Positions 20,484 to 29,292 of a stretch of DNA of 64,000 bases are shown here, in pieces (position 1 is the stretch's first letter; every line of letters begins with the position of its first letter). The position numbers were made by a program, and so were the translations under genes. The notes below the pieces were generated by a model. The model was not told the origin of the DNA, did no database searches, and saw only the letters and a list, made by a program, of their open reading frames with translations. Origin of the DNA: Oceanobacillus rekensis (GTDB lineage: Bacteria; Bacillota; Bacilli; Bacillales; Amphibacillaceae); the NCBI RefSeq assembly GCF_002153375.1, contig NZ_MTBQ01000002.1:498223-562222 (forward strand), given 5' to 3'.

Positions 20484-21455
20484 ATGAGCGAGAAAAAGCT
20501 GCCACGAGTAGTTGTTATCGGTGGAGGAACAGGTATGCCTGTATTATTAAGAGGTTTGAAAAACTTGCCGATTGAACTAACTGCACTTGTAACTGTCGCA
20601 GATGATGGTGGAAGTACTGGAAGAATAAGAAGCGAGATGGCCATTCCAGCACCTGGAGATATACGAAATGTAATTGCAGCATTGTCAGACGCAGAACCAA
20701 TGCTGCTTGAATTATTTCAGCATCGATTTTCGGAAGGGAACGGTCTTTCCGGACATTCCATGGGAAATTTATTGCTTGCTGCCATGACCTCGGTTACTGG
20801 AGATTTTAACAATGGTATTAAAGAAATTTCACGTGTACTGAATGTGAAAGGGAAAATCTACCCGATTTCTAATGAAAACATGTCTCTCCATGCTGAAATG
20901 CAGGATGGGACAATCGTTTCAGGAGAATCGAATATCCCCTTATCAAAAAAACGGATTAAACGCGTCTTTATCAGACCGCAGCCAGTAAAGCCATTACCTA
21001 ATGCGGTTAGAGCAATTGATGCGGCAGACCTAGTTGTAATTTCACCAGGAAGTCTTTATACAAGCATTATGCCGAATCTGATTATTCCCCATGTCAAAGA
21101 AGCGCTAAGGGATACGAAAGCAAAAGTTGTGTATGTCTGTAATGTTATGACACAGGAAGGTGAAACGACTGGATACACTGTTTCAGACCATGTAGATGCC
21201 ATATCAAATCATATTGGCGATGAATGTCTTGACGCAATTGTAGTTCATAATGAAGTAATCGATAAATCCATTCGGGACATTTACGCAGAGGAAAACGCCG
21301 AACCAGTTGAATATGATATGGAGCAACTGCTTAATATGGGTTTAGAAATTATTGAAGGTGACATTATTGACCACTCTCAATTCATGTTGCGTCACGATAA
21401 TAATAAAATAGCTAAATTATTATATTCCATTTTGGAAAAAATAGATAATAATTAA
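20484..21455 (+). CDS. yvcK: YvcK/CofD-like gluconeogenesis factor
   Basis: 323-aa protein of the UPF0052/CofD-like family; the GGGTGMPVLLRGLK motif (residues ~12-25) binds UDP-sugars. In B. subtilis YvcK is needed for growth on gluconeogenic carbon sources and for normal cell shape (PBP1 localisation). Conserved TVADDGGSTGRIR and PGDIRN segments are visible. It starts one base after the rapZ stop and is followed by whiA, the standard Firmicute trio. Confidence 0.94.
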   Translation: MSEKKLPRVVVIGGGTGMPVLLRGLKNLPIELTALVTVADDGGSTGRIRSEMAIPAPGDIRNVIAALSDAEPMLLELFQHRFSEGNGLSGHSMGNLLLAAMTSVTGDFNNGIKEISRVLNVKGKIYPISNENMSLHAEMQDGTIVSGESNIPLSKKRIKRVFIRPQPVKPLPNAVRAIDAADLVVISPGSLYTSIMPNLIIPHVKEALRDTKAKVVYVCNVMTQEGETTGYTVSDHVDAISNHIGDECLDAIVVHNEVIDKSIRDIYAEENAEPVEYDMEQLLNMGLEIIEGDIIDHSQFMLRHDNNKIAKLLYSILEKIDNN

Positions 21456-21477
21456 TTTGTAAAGGGGGGAGTCTAAC

Positions 21478-22428
21478 ATGTCCTTTGCTTCCGAAATAAA
21501 GAAGGAATTAACAAATATGGAGATGGATGATTGCTGTAAATTTGCAGAGCTTGCTGCATTGATTCGAATGAATGGAGCAGTCTCCCTTTCAAGACAAGAA
21601 TACTCACTTGATGTACAAACTGAAAATGCCGCGATTGCAAGAAGAATATATACGTTAATCAAATCCAGTTATCCACTGCCAGTGAAACTGCTTGTTCGGA
21701 AAAAAATGAAATTAAAGAAAAACAATGTATATATTGTCCGATTGCAAGAAGATGTGGAACAATTTTTGAAGGAACTCGATATTATTCGTGATCATTATAC
21801 AGTTATAAGGACGATTTCTGAGAAGTATCTGAAGAAGACTTGTTGTAAAAGATCCTATTTACGTGGTGCCTTTCTTGCTGGTGGTTCGATTAACAACCCA
21901 GAGACATCATCCTATCATTTGGAAATATCCAACTTTTATAAAGAGCATAATGATGCATTATGCGAACTGTTAAATTCATTTGATCTGAGGGCACGTACAT
22001 TGGAACGGAAAAATGGCTATATTGTATATATTAAAGAAGCAGAAAAAATTACGGAGTTTTTAAGTATTATTGGTGCAAACAATGCGTTGTTTAAATTTGA
22101 AGATGTCCGGATAATCAGAGATATGCGAAATTCTGTCAACCGAATTGTGAATTGTGAAACAGCAAACTTGAATAAGACAATCGGTGCTGCATTCCGGCAG
22201 ATTGAGAATATAAAGTTGATAAATGCAACAGTTGGTCTTGATCAGCTTCCAGAAAAACTTCAGGAAATCGCCATATTACGCGTACAACATGAAGATGTTT
22301 CATTAAAGGAATTAGGAGAATTAGTTACAGGTGGAAAAATTTCAAAATCAGGTGTTAACCATCGATTGAAGAAAATTGATGACTATGCAAATCGAATTAG
22401 ACGTGGAGAAACAATGGTAACTAAATAA
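21478..22428 (+). CDS. whiA: WhiA sporulation/cell-division regulator
   Basis: 316-aa DNA-binding protein with an N-terminal LAGLIDADG homing-endonuclease-like fold lacking nuclease activity ([17 protein letters not shown] near residue 123) and a C-terminal helix-turn-helix ([26 protein letters not shown]). In B. subtilis WhiA affects FtsZ ring assembly and chromosome segregation. RBS AAAGGGGGGAG lies before ATG. Same operon as rapZ and yvcK. Confidence 0.95.
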   Translation: MSFASEIKKELTNMEMDDCCKFAELAALIRMNGAVSLSRQEYSLDVQTENAAIARRIYTLIKSSYPLPVKLLVRKKMKLKKNNVYIVRLQEDVEQFLKELDIIRDHYTVIRTISEKYLKKTCCKRSYLRGAFLAGGSINNPETSSYHLEISNFYKEHNDALCELLNSFDLRARTLERKNGYIVYIKEAEKITEFLSIIGANNALFKFEDVRIIRDMRNSVNRIVNCETANLNKTIGAAFRQIENIKLINATVGLDQLPEKLQEIAILRVQHEDVSLKELGELVTGGKISKSGVNHRLKKIDDYANRIRRGETMVTK

Positions 22429-22587
22429 GAGTGCCAATTGTGCATTAGTTTCCATTTTCATGATATAATACGGATAATTTAACGTATAAATAATTAATAA
22501 AAATAGACGACAGTATGCTTAGCATTAATGCTCTTACTGTCTTATACGAATTATGATAGCGTTTTCTAAACGAGGAGGATGAGAATC

Positions 22588-22839
22588 TTGGTAGAAAAGT
22601 CAGTAACAGTCAAATTAGATACAGGGTTGCAGGCAAGACCTGCTGCACAATTTGTCCAGGAAGCAAACCGCTACTCTGCACACTTATTTCTTGAAAAAGA
22701 TGAAAAAAAAGTTAACGCGAAAAGTATCATGGGCTTAATGAGTCTTGCGATTACAAAAGGTGAAGTTATCAAACTAATTGCTGAAGGCCCCGATGAACAG
22801 CAAGCACTAGATCACCTGGCATCATTTGTTGAAAGTTGA
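22588..22839 (+). CDS. crh: Catabolite-repression HPr-like protein Crh
   Basis: 83-aa HPr paralogue. The catalytic His15 of HPr is replaced by Gln (Q15 in GLQARPAA), so it cannot carry PTS phosphate, while the regulatory Ser46 (NAKSIMGLM) is kept; Crh-Ser46-P is a CcpA co-effector made by HprK, encoded at 7.6 kb. TTG 22588 is chosen because GAGGAGG (22572-22578) abuts the alternative ATG at 22579 and the TTG start gives the family N-terminus. A TATAAT (22464-22469) and a hairpin lie upstream, so it may also have its own promoter. Confidence 0.95.
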   Translation: MVEKSVTVKLDTGLQARPAAQFVQEANRYSAHLFLEKDEKKVNAKSIMGLMSLAITKGEVIKLIAEGPDEQQALDHLASFVES

Positions 22840-22885
22840 AGAACAAAAGTGGAAGCAAATAATTATAATACTATTCCACCTTATA

Positions 22886-22920
22886 AAAAAATCCCTTTCG
22901 TAAACAGAAAGGGATTTTCT
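22886..22920. terminator. Bidirectional terminator between crh and clpP
   Basis: Perfect 12-bp stem AAAATCCCTTTC / GAAAGGGATTTT between convergent genes, with A- and T-runs usable in both directions. Confidence 0.88.
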
Positions 22921-22929
22921 TACTATAAA

Positions 22930-23520
22930 TTATTTTTCTTCTTTACGTTCTAAGATTTGATCAATTAAACCGTAATCAACAGACGCTTGAGCTGTCATGA
23001 AGTTGTCACGCTCTGTATCACGTTCAATGACTTCTAGTGGTTGGCCAGTTTTTTCTGCCATGATTTCATTCATTCTCTTCTTAATTTCAATAATACGTCT
23101 TGCATGGATTTCAATATCAGTTGCCTGACCTTGTGTACCACCTAATGGTTGATGAATCATAATTTCACTGTTTGGTAGTGCATAACGTTTCCCTTTTTGT
23201 CCGGCAGTAAGCAGGAATGCGCCCATTGATGCTGCCATACCAATACAAATTGTTGATACATCTGATTTGATGAAATTCATCGTATCAAAGATTGCCATAC
23301 CGGCTGTAATGGATCCACCAGGTGAGTTAATGTATAAGGAAATATCTTTATCTGGATCTTCTGCCTCAAGGAAAAGTAATTGTGCAACAATTGAGTTGGA
23401 AACATTGTCGTCAATTCCACTTCCGAGTAAAATAATACGGTCTTTAAGTAAACGTGAGTAGATATCATATGCGCGCTCTCCACGGTTGGTTTGTTCAATA
23501 ACTGTAGGTACTAAATTCAT
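22930..23520 (-). CDS. clpP: ATP-dependent Clp protease proteolytic subunit
   Basis: Serine protease of 196 aa that forms the tetradecameric core of ClpXP/ClpCP. Catalytic triad visible at the usual numbers: S98 (GMAASMG), H123 (MIHQPLGG) and D172 (RDTERDNF). Ribosome site GGGAGG precedes ATG on the minus strand. It works with SmpB/tmRNA (54 kb) in clearing tagged proteins. The upstream CtsR site indicates heat and stress induction. Confidence 0.97.
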   Translation of the reverse strand: MNLVPTVIEQTNRGERAYDIYSRLLKDRIILLGSGIDDNVSNSIVAQLLFLEAEDPDKDISLYINSPGGSITAGMAIFDTMNFIKSDVSTICIGMAASMGAFLLTAGQKGKRYALPNSEIMIHQPLGGTQGQATDIEIHARRIIEIKKRMNEIMAEKTGQPLEVIERDTERDNFMTAQASVDYGLIDQILERKEEK

Positions 23521-23563
23521 TTGTAAATCCTCCCTTAGTCTGTAACATGAAACTTATATTTTC

Positions 23564-23593
23564 ATAATAGCTGAAAGGTCAATGAAGGTCAAA
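23564..23593 (-). promoter_or_regulatory. clpP promoter with CtsR operator
   Basis: On the minus strand TTTGAC (23588-23593), 18-bp spacer, TATTAT (23564-23569). The plus-strand direct repeat GGTCAATGAAGGTCAAA (23577-23593) matches the CtsR heptad pattern RGTCAAA-NAN-RGTCAAA with one change and covers the -35 and spacer, as expected for repression by CtsR. Confidence 0.82.
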
Positions 23594-23603
23594 CGATAAG
23601 ATT

Positions 23604-23670
23604 CAGCTTTTTAGAAAACTTGGCTTATCGCCAAGATTTAATTGCGAAAGCCTTAGTTGCACTTATACTG
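23604..23670. repeat. Possible dispersed repeat with CTTGGC/GCCAAG hairpin
   Basis: AACTTGGC-TTATC-GCCAAG hairpin followed by ATTGCGAAAGCCTTAGTTGC. It resembles an intergenic repeat that I recall from related Bacillaceae genomes; only one copy is seen here, so the repeat status is inference. The remaining sequence to the tRNA promoter shows nothing else. Confidence 0.3.
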
Positions 23671-23803
23671 ATTTCTTAAAATAGTTATACTTTCCTATCA
23701 GTGAAAAAAATATACTTTTACATGATTCCCTTTTTTTACCTTTATAAACGTATGGATCCATATAGCTATTCATAAGTTGGTTAGTGGATTTTTTTAAAAA
23801 GAC

Positions 23804-23832
23804 TTGTTTCTTATTGCAATCGACGTTATAAT
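23804..23832 (+). promoter_or_regulatory. Promoter of tRNA-Arg
   Basis: TTGTTT (23804-23809), 17-bp spacer, TATAAT (23827-23832), about 30 bp before the tRNA. Confidence 0.65.
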
Positions 23833-23862
23833 AAAGAATGTGCCTAATTTAAATATAAACAT

Positions 23863-23938
23863 GCGCCCGTAGCTCAGTTGGATAGAGCACTGGTTTCCGG
23901 TACCAGGTTTTGCGGGGGTTCGAATCCCTCCGGGCGCG
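23863..23938 (+). tRNA. tRNA-Arg(CCG)
   Basis: Cloverleaf by eye: acceptor GCGCCCG/CGGGCGC, D-arm GCTC...GAGC, anticodon stem CTGGT/ACCAG around loop TTCCGGT (anticodon CCG), and T-arm GGGGG-TTCGAAT-CCCTC with one G-U pair. It reads CGG codons. The 3' CCA is not encoded. It stands alone with its own promoter and terminator near clpP. Confidence 0.93.
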
Positions 23939-23950
23939 CTAAAGTACAGA

Positions 23951-23989
23951 AAGGACAAGAGAGTGCATTAATTTCTCTTGTCCTTTTTC
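23951..23989 (+). terminator. Terminator of tRNA-Arg
   Basis: 12-bp stem AAGGACAAGAGA / TCTCTTGTCCTT with 11-nt loop, then TTT. Confidence 0.85.
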
Positions 23990-24035
23990 TATAGAAAAAT
24001 TTAAAATAATATATTCAATGCGTGGAGGTATTAAT

Positions 24036-25397
24036 ATGCTGTTGGATAGCCCATACAGAGAAGAAATCATTGAAACCGTTTTTGAAAAATCAAATTTTTG
24101 CTTTGTAGTGGTCGATGAACAGGGAATGCTTACCTATTTAAATGACAATTACTGCGAATTTATTGGTGTTAAAAAGGAAGAAGCTATTGGTAAACATGTG
24201 GAAGATATAATTGAAAACACAAGAATGCATACTGTGGTTCGGACTGGTAAAGAAGAAATTGCAGATATCCAGTATATTCGCGGAAATTATATGATTGCTA
24301 ACCGTGTTCCATTATACTCAAAAGGTAAAGTAGTTGGTGCGGTTGGAACAGTCTTATATCGGGATACGAAAGAATGGATGAAAATGAATTCACATATTAA
24401 AGACCTGCTACTTGAAATCGAACAGTATCGAAAAAAATTAATGGGCCAAAGTGGTGCCATCTATACGCTTCATGATATTGTTGGAAGTTCCAATGAGTTG
24501 AACGCTGTGAAGGAAAAGATTAAAAAAGTTTCTTCAGGAGATGTATCGATTCTTCTTAAAGGTGAAAGTGGTACAGGGAAAGAATTGTTTGCCCATAGTA
24601 TCCATCACTTAAGTGAGCGCAGTACAAAACCTTTTATCAAAGTTAACTGTGCAGCAATTCCGGAAGAATTGCTTGAATCTGAACTTTTTGGCTATGTGGA
24701 GGGAGCATTTACCGGTGCTAAAAAGAATGGAAAGTTGGGTAAATTTCAACTTGCTAACGGTGGAACACTCTTTCTGGATGAAATTGGTGATATGCCATTA
24801 AATGCCCAGGTGAAAATTCACCGTGTACTTCAGGAAGGTGAAGTTGAAGCTATCGGCTCGGAAAGAACGCAAACAGTTGATGTAAGGATTATTGCTGCCA
24901 CAAACCAGCCATTAGAAAAGCTAATTAAAGAAAACCGTTTTAGGAAAGATTTGTTTTATCGTATTAATGTAGTTCAAATCAAGATTCCTCCATTACGGGA
25001 AAGGGTAGGGGATATACCCGTTATTAGCAATTATTTACTAAGGAAAATCACTAGACGTTCCGGTAAGAGAGTACTTGACTTTGATCAATCAGTAAAGGAC
25101 TTTTTTATACAATACCAATGGCCTGGTAATGTCCGTGAGCTTGAAAATGTAATTGAGTCTGCTGTACATCTTACAAACTCTAAAGTTATTAAACAGGAAG
25201 ATCTTCCAGAGCAAATGCAAGCCAATTCTATTATTCAAAAACAGGGTTCAACCTTAAAAGAAATTATGGATAAAACAGAGAAGCAAGCAATTGAACAAGC
25301 ATTGAGAAAAGTAAATAATGATAAAATAAAAGCAGCAAAAATTCTTGGTGTAGGTAAATCCAGTTTTTATGAAAAATTAAAAAAACATGACTTATAA
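24036..25397 (+). CDS. PAS-domain sigma-54-dependent transcriptional activator
   Basis: Enhancer-binding protein of 453 aa. An N-terminal PAS domain (about residues 12-110) is followed by a short helix and an AAA+ sigma-54 activation domain: Walker A GESGTGKE (176-183), the sigma-54-contacting GAFTGA loop (223-228), Walker B TLFLDEIGDMP, and a C-terminal Fis-type helix-turn-helix (KAAKILGVGKSSFYEKLKK). No receiver domain, so the signal is likely sensed by PAS. ATG 24036 follows GGAGG. It ends exactly where three palindromic sites begin and it precedes a sigma-54 promoter, so it very probably activates the downstream ketone-body operon. Confidence 0.93.
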   Translation: MLLDSPYREEIIETVFEKSNFCFVVVDEQGMLTYLNDNYCEFIGVKKEEAIGKHVEDIIENTRMHTVVRTGKEEIADIQYIRGNYMIANRVPLYSKGKVVGAVGTVLYRDTKEWMKMNSHIKDLLLEIEQYRKKLMGQSGAIYTLHDIVGSSNELNAVKEKIKKVSSGDVSILLKGESGTGKELFAHSIHHLSERSTKPFIKVNCAAIPEELLESELFGYVEGAFTGAKKNGKLGKFQLANGGTLFLDEIGDMPLNAQVKIHRVLQEGEVEAIGSERTQTVDVRIIAATNQPLEKLIKENRFRKDLFYRINVVQIKIPPLRERVGDIPVISNYLLRKITRRSGKRVLDFDQSVKDFFIQYQWPGNVRELENVIESAVHLTNSKVIKQEDLPEQMQANSIIQKQGSTLKEIMDKTEKQAIEQALRKVNNDKIKAAKILGVGKSSFYEKLKKHDL

Positions 25398-25516
25398 TTT
25401 TCCGGAATTCAGGAAATGTTTCCGGATTTCCGGAAATGATAGCCATATCATTATAAAAAGAGGGCTTACATTTAATATATACCTATTTTGAAACTTATTT
25501 TCCAATATTCTGGAAA
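25398..25516 (+). promoter_or_regulatory. Three 18-bp palindromic activator sites (UAS)
   Basis: TTTCCGGAATTCAGGAAA (25398-25415), TTTCCGGATTTCCGGAAA (25418-25435) and TTTCCAATATTCTGGAAA (25499-25516) share the arms TTTCC/GGAAA at the same spacing. The first two are 20 bp centre to centre, on one helix face; the third is about 85 bp upstream of the -12 element. They are the likely binding sites of the adjacent activator. Confidence 0.75.
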
Positions 25517-25577
25517 TAGTTTTTTTTATTTTGTTTAACCTTTGGCTCTAGATAGCTATTTTCCTAAAAAGTAAAAG

Positions 25578-25594
25578 TTGGCATGGTATTTGCT
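25578..25594 (+). promoter_or_regulatory. Sigma-54 (-24/-12) promoter of the ketone-body operon
   Basis: TTGGCATGGTATTTGCT keeps the invariant GG (25580-25581) and GC (25592-25593) with exactly 10 bp between, matching TGGCAC-N5-TTGCW closely. It is 30 bp before scoA. Confidence 0.88.
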
Positions 25595-25623
25595 AGTATA
25601 TAGGTGAAAGGAGTGAATAGGAA

Positions 25624-26319
25624 ATGAAAATGATTTATACATCATTCGACGATGCGGTAAGCGATATTAATGATGGATCTACAATTATGGTTGGCGGATT
25701 TGGATTGGTAGGTATTCCGGAGAATTTAATTCTTGCGCTGGTAGATTCAGAGGTTAAACATTTAACGGTTATATCCAATAATTGTGGTGTGGATGACTGG
25801 GGACTAGGCTTACTGTTAAAGAATAAGCAGATTGATAAGATGATAGGGTCCTATGTAGGAGAAAATAAAGAATTTGAACGACAAGTTCTCTCAGGTGAAC
25901 TGGAGGTTGAGTTAACTCCTCAAGGAACATTGGCTGAAAGAATTCGCGCAGGTGGATCAGGTATCCCCGCCTTCTACACACCAGCTGGAGTGGGAACACC
26001 TATAGCTGAGAGTGGGGAAATAAGGGAATTTGACAACAGGGAATATTTACTACAAACAGCATTGAAGGCTGATTTCAGTCTAGTTAGAGCTGCTGTCGGT
26101 GACCAAGATGGAAATCTTGTTTATAACAAAACGGCACAGAACTTCAATCCGATGATGGCTGCTGCAGGTAAAGTTACAATTGCTGAGGTAGAACAATTGG
26201 TTGAAACAGGTACAATCGATCCGAATCATGTACATACTCCAGGAATTTATGTTCAACGTTTAATTGAAGGAAAGCAGGAGAAGAGAATCGAGCGGCTGAC
26301 AATCAGAGATGAAGCTTAA
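25624..26319 (+). CDS. scoA: 3-oxoacid (acetoacetate) CoA-transferase subunit A
   Basis: Class I CoA-transferase alpha subunit, 231 aa. Together with ScoB it moves CoA from succinyl-CoA to acetoacetate, making acetoacetyl-CoA. Family signature [14 protein letters not shown] lies near residues 22-35 and [21 protein letters not shown] [20 protein letters not shown] near 109-128. AAAGGAG precedes ATG. First gene behind the sigma-54 promoter; in B. subtilis the same set is scoA-scoB-yxjF-yxjC. Confidence 0.93.
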   Translation: MKMIYTSFDDAVSDINDGSTIMVGGFGLVGIPENLILALVDSEVKHLTVISNNCGVDDWGLGLLLKNKQIDKMIGSYVGENKEFERQVLSGELEVELTPQGTLAERIRAGGSGIPAFYTPAGVGTPIAESGEIREFDNREYLLQTALKADFSLVRAAVGDQDGNLVYNKTAQNFNPMMAAAGKVTIAEVEQLVETGTIDPNHVHTPGIYVQRLIEGKQEKRIERLTIRDEA

Positions 26320-26335
26320 AGGAGGTTATATTAGT

Positions 26336-27013
26336 ATGGCGAAAAAACAAATGGATAAGGCAACTATCAGAGAAAGAATTGCAAGAAGAGCAGAGAAGGA
26401 AATTGTAAGCGGTTCCTATGTTAATTTAGGAATCGGGATGCCTACAATGGTTGCAAACTATATTCAGGATGGGAAGCAAGTAGTACTTCAATCAGAAAAT
26501 GGTTTACTTGGAATTGGTAAGTCTCCACTAAAAAAGGAAGTAGATCCTGATTTGATTAATGCGGGAAAGGAAACTGTAACTGCCCAGAAAGGTGCATCCT
26601 ATTTTAGCAATGCAGAGTCTTTCGCGATGATACGTGGAGAACATCTGGACCTTGCAATTCTTGGAGGTATGGAAGTTTCTGTAACAGGTGATTTGGCGAA
26701 TTGGATGATCCCTGGAAAAATGATCAAAGGTATGGGTGGTGCAATGGATATTGTGCATGGCGCAAAGAAAATTGTGATTATCATGGATCACGTCAATAAA
26801 CACGGAGAGCCGAAAATATTAAATAAATGCAACTTACCATTAACAGGAAAAAGTGTTGTTAATCGTATTATTACGGATCGAGCGGTAATTGATGTGGTAG
26901 AAGATGGACTTATACTTATCGAAGTTGCAGAAGGTTGGACGATTGATGAAGTTATTCAATCAACGGAACCTAAATTGAAAATTAGTGAAGATATCCGAAC
27001 TGGAACGTATTAA
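26336..27013 (+). CDS. scoB: 3-oxoacid (acetoacetate) CoA-transferase subunit B
   Basis: Class I CoA-transferase beta subunit, 225 aa, partner of ScoA. The catalytic glutamate lies in the [10 protein letters not shown] motif (about residues 49-58). The ATG at 26336 follows AAAGGAGG directly and is preferred over an overlapping ATG at 26309, which would give an atypical N-terminal extension. Sixteen bp separate it from scoA, consistent with stoichiometric expression. Confidence 0.93.
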   Translation: MAKKQMDKATIRERIARRAEKEIVSGSYVNLGIGMPTMVANYIQDGKQVVLQSENGLLGIGKSPLKKEVDPDLINAGKETVTAQKGASYFSNAESFAMIRGEHLDLAILGGMEVSVTGDLANWMIPGKMIKGMGGAMDIVHGAKKIVIIMDHVNKHGEPKILNKCNLPLTGKSVVNRIITDRAVIDVVEDGLILIEVAEGWTIDEVIQSTEPKLKISEDIRTGTY

Positions 27014-27049
27014 AGATTGATTCCAAAATAAAATTATGGAGGGCTTTGA

Positions 27050-27826
27050 ATGGTAGAAGAAAGAGTCGTATTTATTACTGGAGCAGCAAGTGGAATTGGT
27101 TATGAAATTGGGGTTGAATTTGCGAAGAACAGTGCAAAGGTTGTATTGTCAGACATCAACGAGGAAAAGGTCCGTGAGGTTTCAGAAAAACTACGCAACG
27201 ATGGTTTTGACTGTATTGGCTTGAAATGTGACGTAACAAAAGAGGAAGAACTTCAACAAGCGATAGATTATACAGTAGAAAAGTATGGAAGATTGGATGT
27301 TCTAATCAATAATGCTGGTTTGCAGCATGTTGCTGCATTAGAAGAGTTCCCGACAGAAAAATATGAGTTTATGTTGAAAGTTATGTTGGTTGCGCCATTT
27401 ATGGCAACAAAGCATGTGTTTCCAACTATGAAAAAACAAGGATTTGGTCGTGTTATTAATATGGCATCAATAAACGGACTTATCGGATTTGCTGGAAAAG
27501 CAGCATATAATAGTGCTAAACACGGTATTATTGGTCTGACAAAAGTGGCTGCATTAGAAGGTGCTGCAGATGGAATTACAGTAAATGCAATTTGTCCAGG
27601 TTATGTAGATACACCACTTGTACGTGGACAGTTTGAAGATCTTGCTAAAAACCGTAATGTCCCTTTAGAAAATGTTCTTGAAGAAGTACTTTATCCTTTA
27701 GTACCACAAAAGAGATTATTAGATGTACAGGAAGTTTCAGATTACACAATGTTTCTTGCAAGTGATAAAGCGAAAGGAATTACTGGTCAGGCTGTCGTAC
27801 TCGATGGTGGATATACAGCACAATAA
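27050..27826 (+). CDS. 3-hydroxybutyrate dehydrogenase (SDR family)
   Basis: Short-chain dehydrogenase of 258 aa, similar to B. subtilis YxjF. NAD-binding TGAASGIG is at residues 10-17, NNAG at about 88-91, and the catalytic YNSAKHG (Y-x-x-x-K) near 156. It would oxidise D-3-hydroxybutyrate to acetoacetate, feeding ScoAB. The motif LINNAGLQHV and the operon context point to 3-hydroxybutyrate rather than a general ketoreductase; the substrate remains inferred. Confidence 0.85.
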   Translation: MVEERVVFITGAASGIGYEIGVEFAKNSAKVVLSDINEEKVREVSEKLRNDGFDCIGLKCDVTKEEELQQAIDYTVEKYGRLDVLINNAGLQHVAALEEFPTEKYEFMLKVMLVAPFMATKHVFPTMKKQGFGRVINMASINGLIGFAGKAAYNSAKHGIIGLTKVAALEGAADGITVNAICPGYVDTPLVRGQFEDLAKNRNVPLENVLEEVLYPLVPQKRLLDVQEVSDYTMFLASDKAKGITGQAVVLDGGYTAQ

Positions 27827-27957
27827 AAAGAATAAAGAAACGGAGATTTTCTTTTAAAGAGGCGGAACAGGTACGGTCGGAAATGAAAATGAATTAATGA
27901 TGGGGCAGTAGCGGTAATTATCGTTGAAGTTATTTAATTAAAAAGGGGAGGGATATT

Positions 27958-29241
27958 ATGTTTGGTATTATTTTAGGACTAATCGTATTGATGGGCTTAG
28001 CATATTTGGGTTGGTCAATCATCTGGATAGCACCAATTGCTGCTGGGGTAGTTGCACTAACTGGTGGATTGGATTTATTGGATGCATATACAAATACGTA
28101 TATGAGTGGATTTGTAAACTTTGCTAAACTCTGGTTCCCAGTTTTTATGCTTGGGGCAATATTCGGGAAATTAATGGAAGACACAGGAATGGCAAGGTCT
28201 GTTGCAGTAGCCTTTACAAAGATTATTGGTACAAAACGAGCAATCTTGGGTGTATTAGTGTCTTGTGCTGTACTTACTTATGGTGGGGTTAGTTTGTTTG
28301 TTGTCGTGTTTGCAGTTTATCCACTGGCATTGACACTTTTTAAGGAAGCGAATATCAGTAGACGTTTAATCCCAGGTACGGTAGCACTGGGAGCATTTAC
28401 ATTTACAATGACAGCAGTACCAGGAACACCACAAATCCAAAATCTGATTCCAACCGATTATTTTGAAACAGATGCTATGGCAGCACCGATAATGGGTATT
28501 GTTGCAGCAATTGTCATGGCTGTTGGTGGTTATTTGTATCTTCGCTGGCGTGAAAAGCAGATGACTGCAAAAGGGGAAACATATACAGAACCAAAAGATA
28601 ATAAACTTATTAATGTAGAAGGAGATACACCACATTTTATTTTATCAATTTTACCATTGCTAACGGTCCTTATTACATTGAATGTGCTTAAATGGGATAT
28701 CATTGTTGCATTACTTTCAGGAATCATTTTATTAATGATCCTTAATATCACGAAATTTAAGGGATTTGTTAAAGCAATCAATGGTGGTGCAATTGGATCA
28801 GTAACAGCAATTATTAATACAAGTGCAGCAGTTGGTTTCGGAACAGTTGTTCAGGCTGTACCTGGATTTAACCGTCTAACTGAGTTATTAATGGGTATTA
28901 AAGGTAATCCCTTGATTTCGGAAGCAGTCGCAGTCAATGTGCTTGCTGGAGCAACAGGTTCAGCATCAGGAGGTATGGGTATAGCATTGGAAGCGCTTGG
29001 TTCCAAATATTATGAAATTGCGATGAATACGGGGATTGATCCTGAAGCATTCCATCGTGTTGCTTCCCTTTCTTCGGGTGGTTTAGATGCTCTTCCACAT
29101 AATGGAGCAGTGTTAACACTGCTAACCATAACCGGAATGACACATAAAGATAGTTACAAGGATATTTTCGTTGTGGCTGTACTTATTCCAATTGTATCTA
29201 TTATTGCAGCTATTTTACTTGCATCGATGGGTATTTATTAG
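27958..29241 (+). CDS. GntP-family permease, probably for 3-hydroxybutyrate/acetoacetate
   Basis: Polytopic transporter of 427 aa with about 12 hydrophobic segments, in the GntP/CitM-like group and comparable to B. subtilis YxjC. No soluble domain except a charged loop around residues 205-220. Its place between the dehydrogenase and a hydroxyacyl-CoA dehydrogenase in a ketone-body operon suggests it imports the hydroxy acid; gluconate is the family namesake but no gluconate genes are nearby. AAGGGGAGGG precedes ATG. The 131 bp before it hold no clear signal. Confidence 0.82.
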   Translation: MFGIILGLIVLMGLAYLGWSIIWIAPIAAGVVALTGGLDLLDAYTNTYMSGFVNFAKLWFPVFMLGAIFGKLMEDTGMARSVAVAFTKIIGTKRAILGVLVSCAVLTYGGVSLFVVVFAVYPLALTLFKEANISRRLIPGTVALGAFTFTMTAVPGTPQIQNLIPTDYFETDAMAAPIMGIVAAIVMAVGGYLYLRWREKQMTAKGETYTEPKDNKLINVEGDTPHFILSILPLLTVLITLNVLKWDIIVALLSGIILLMILNITKFKGFVKAINGGAIGSVTAIINTSAAVGFGTVVQAVPGFNRLTELLMGIKGNPLISEAVAVNVLAGATGSASGGMGIALEALGSKYYEIAMNTGIDPEAFHRVASLSSGGLDALPHNGAVLTLLTITGMTHKDSYKDIFVVAVLIPIVSIIAAILLASMGIY

Positions 29242-29292
29242 TCATAGAAAAGGTAGTATTTTTATAGAGTTATAGATTGGAAGGTGTTATAA

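Noticed and set aside
27827..27957. Remnant gene between the dehydrogenase and the permease
   Set aside because: No reading frame or recognisable motif in these bases; a normal intergenic gap is sufficient.
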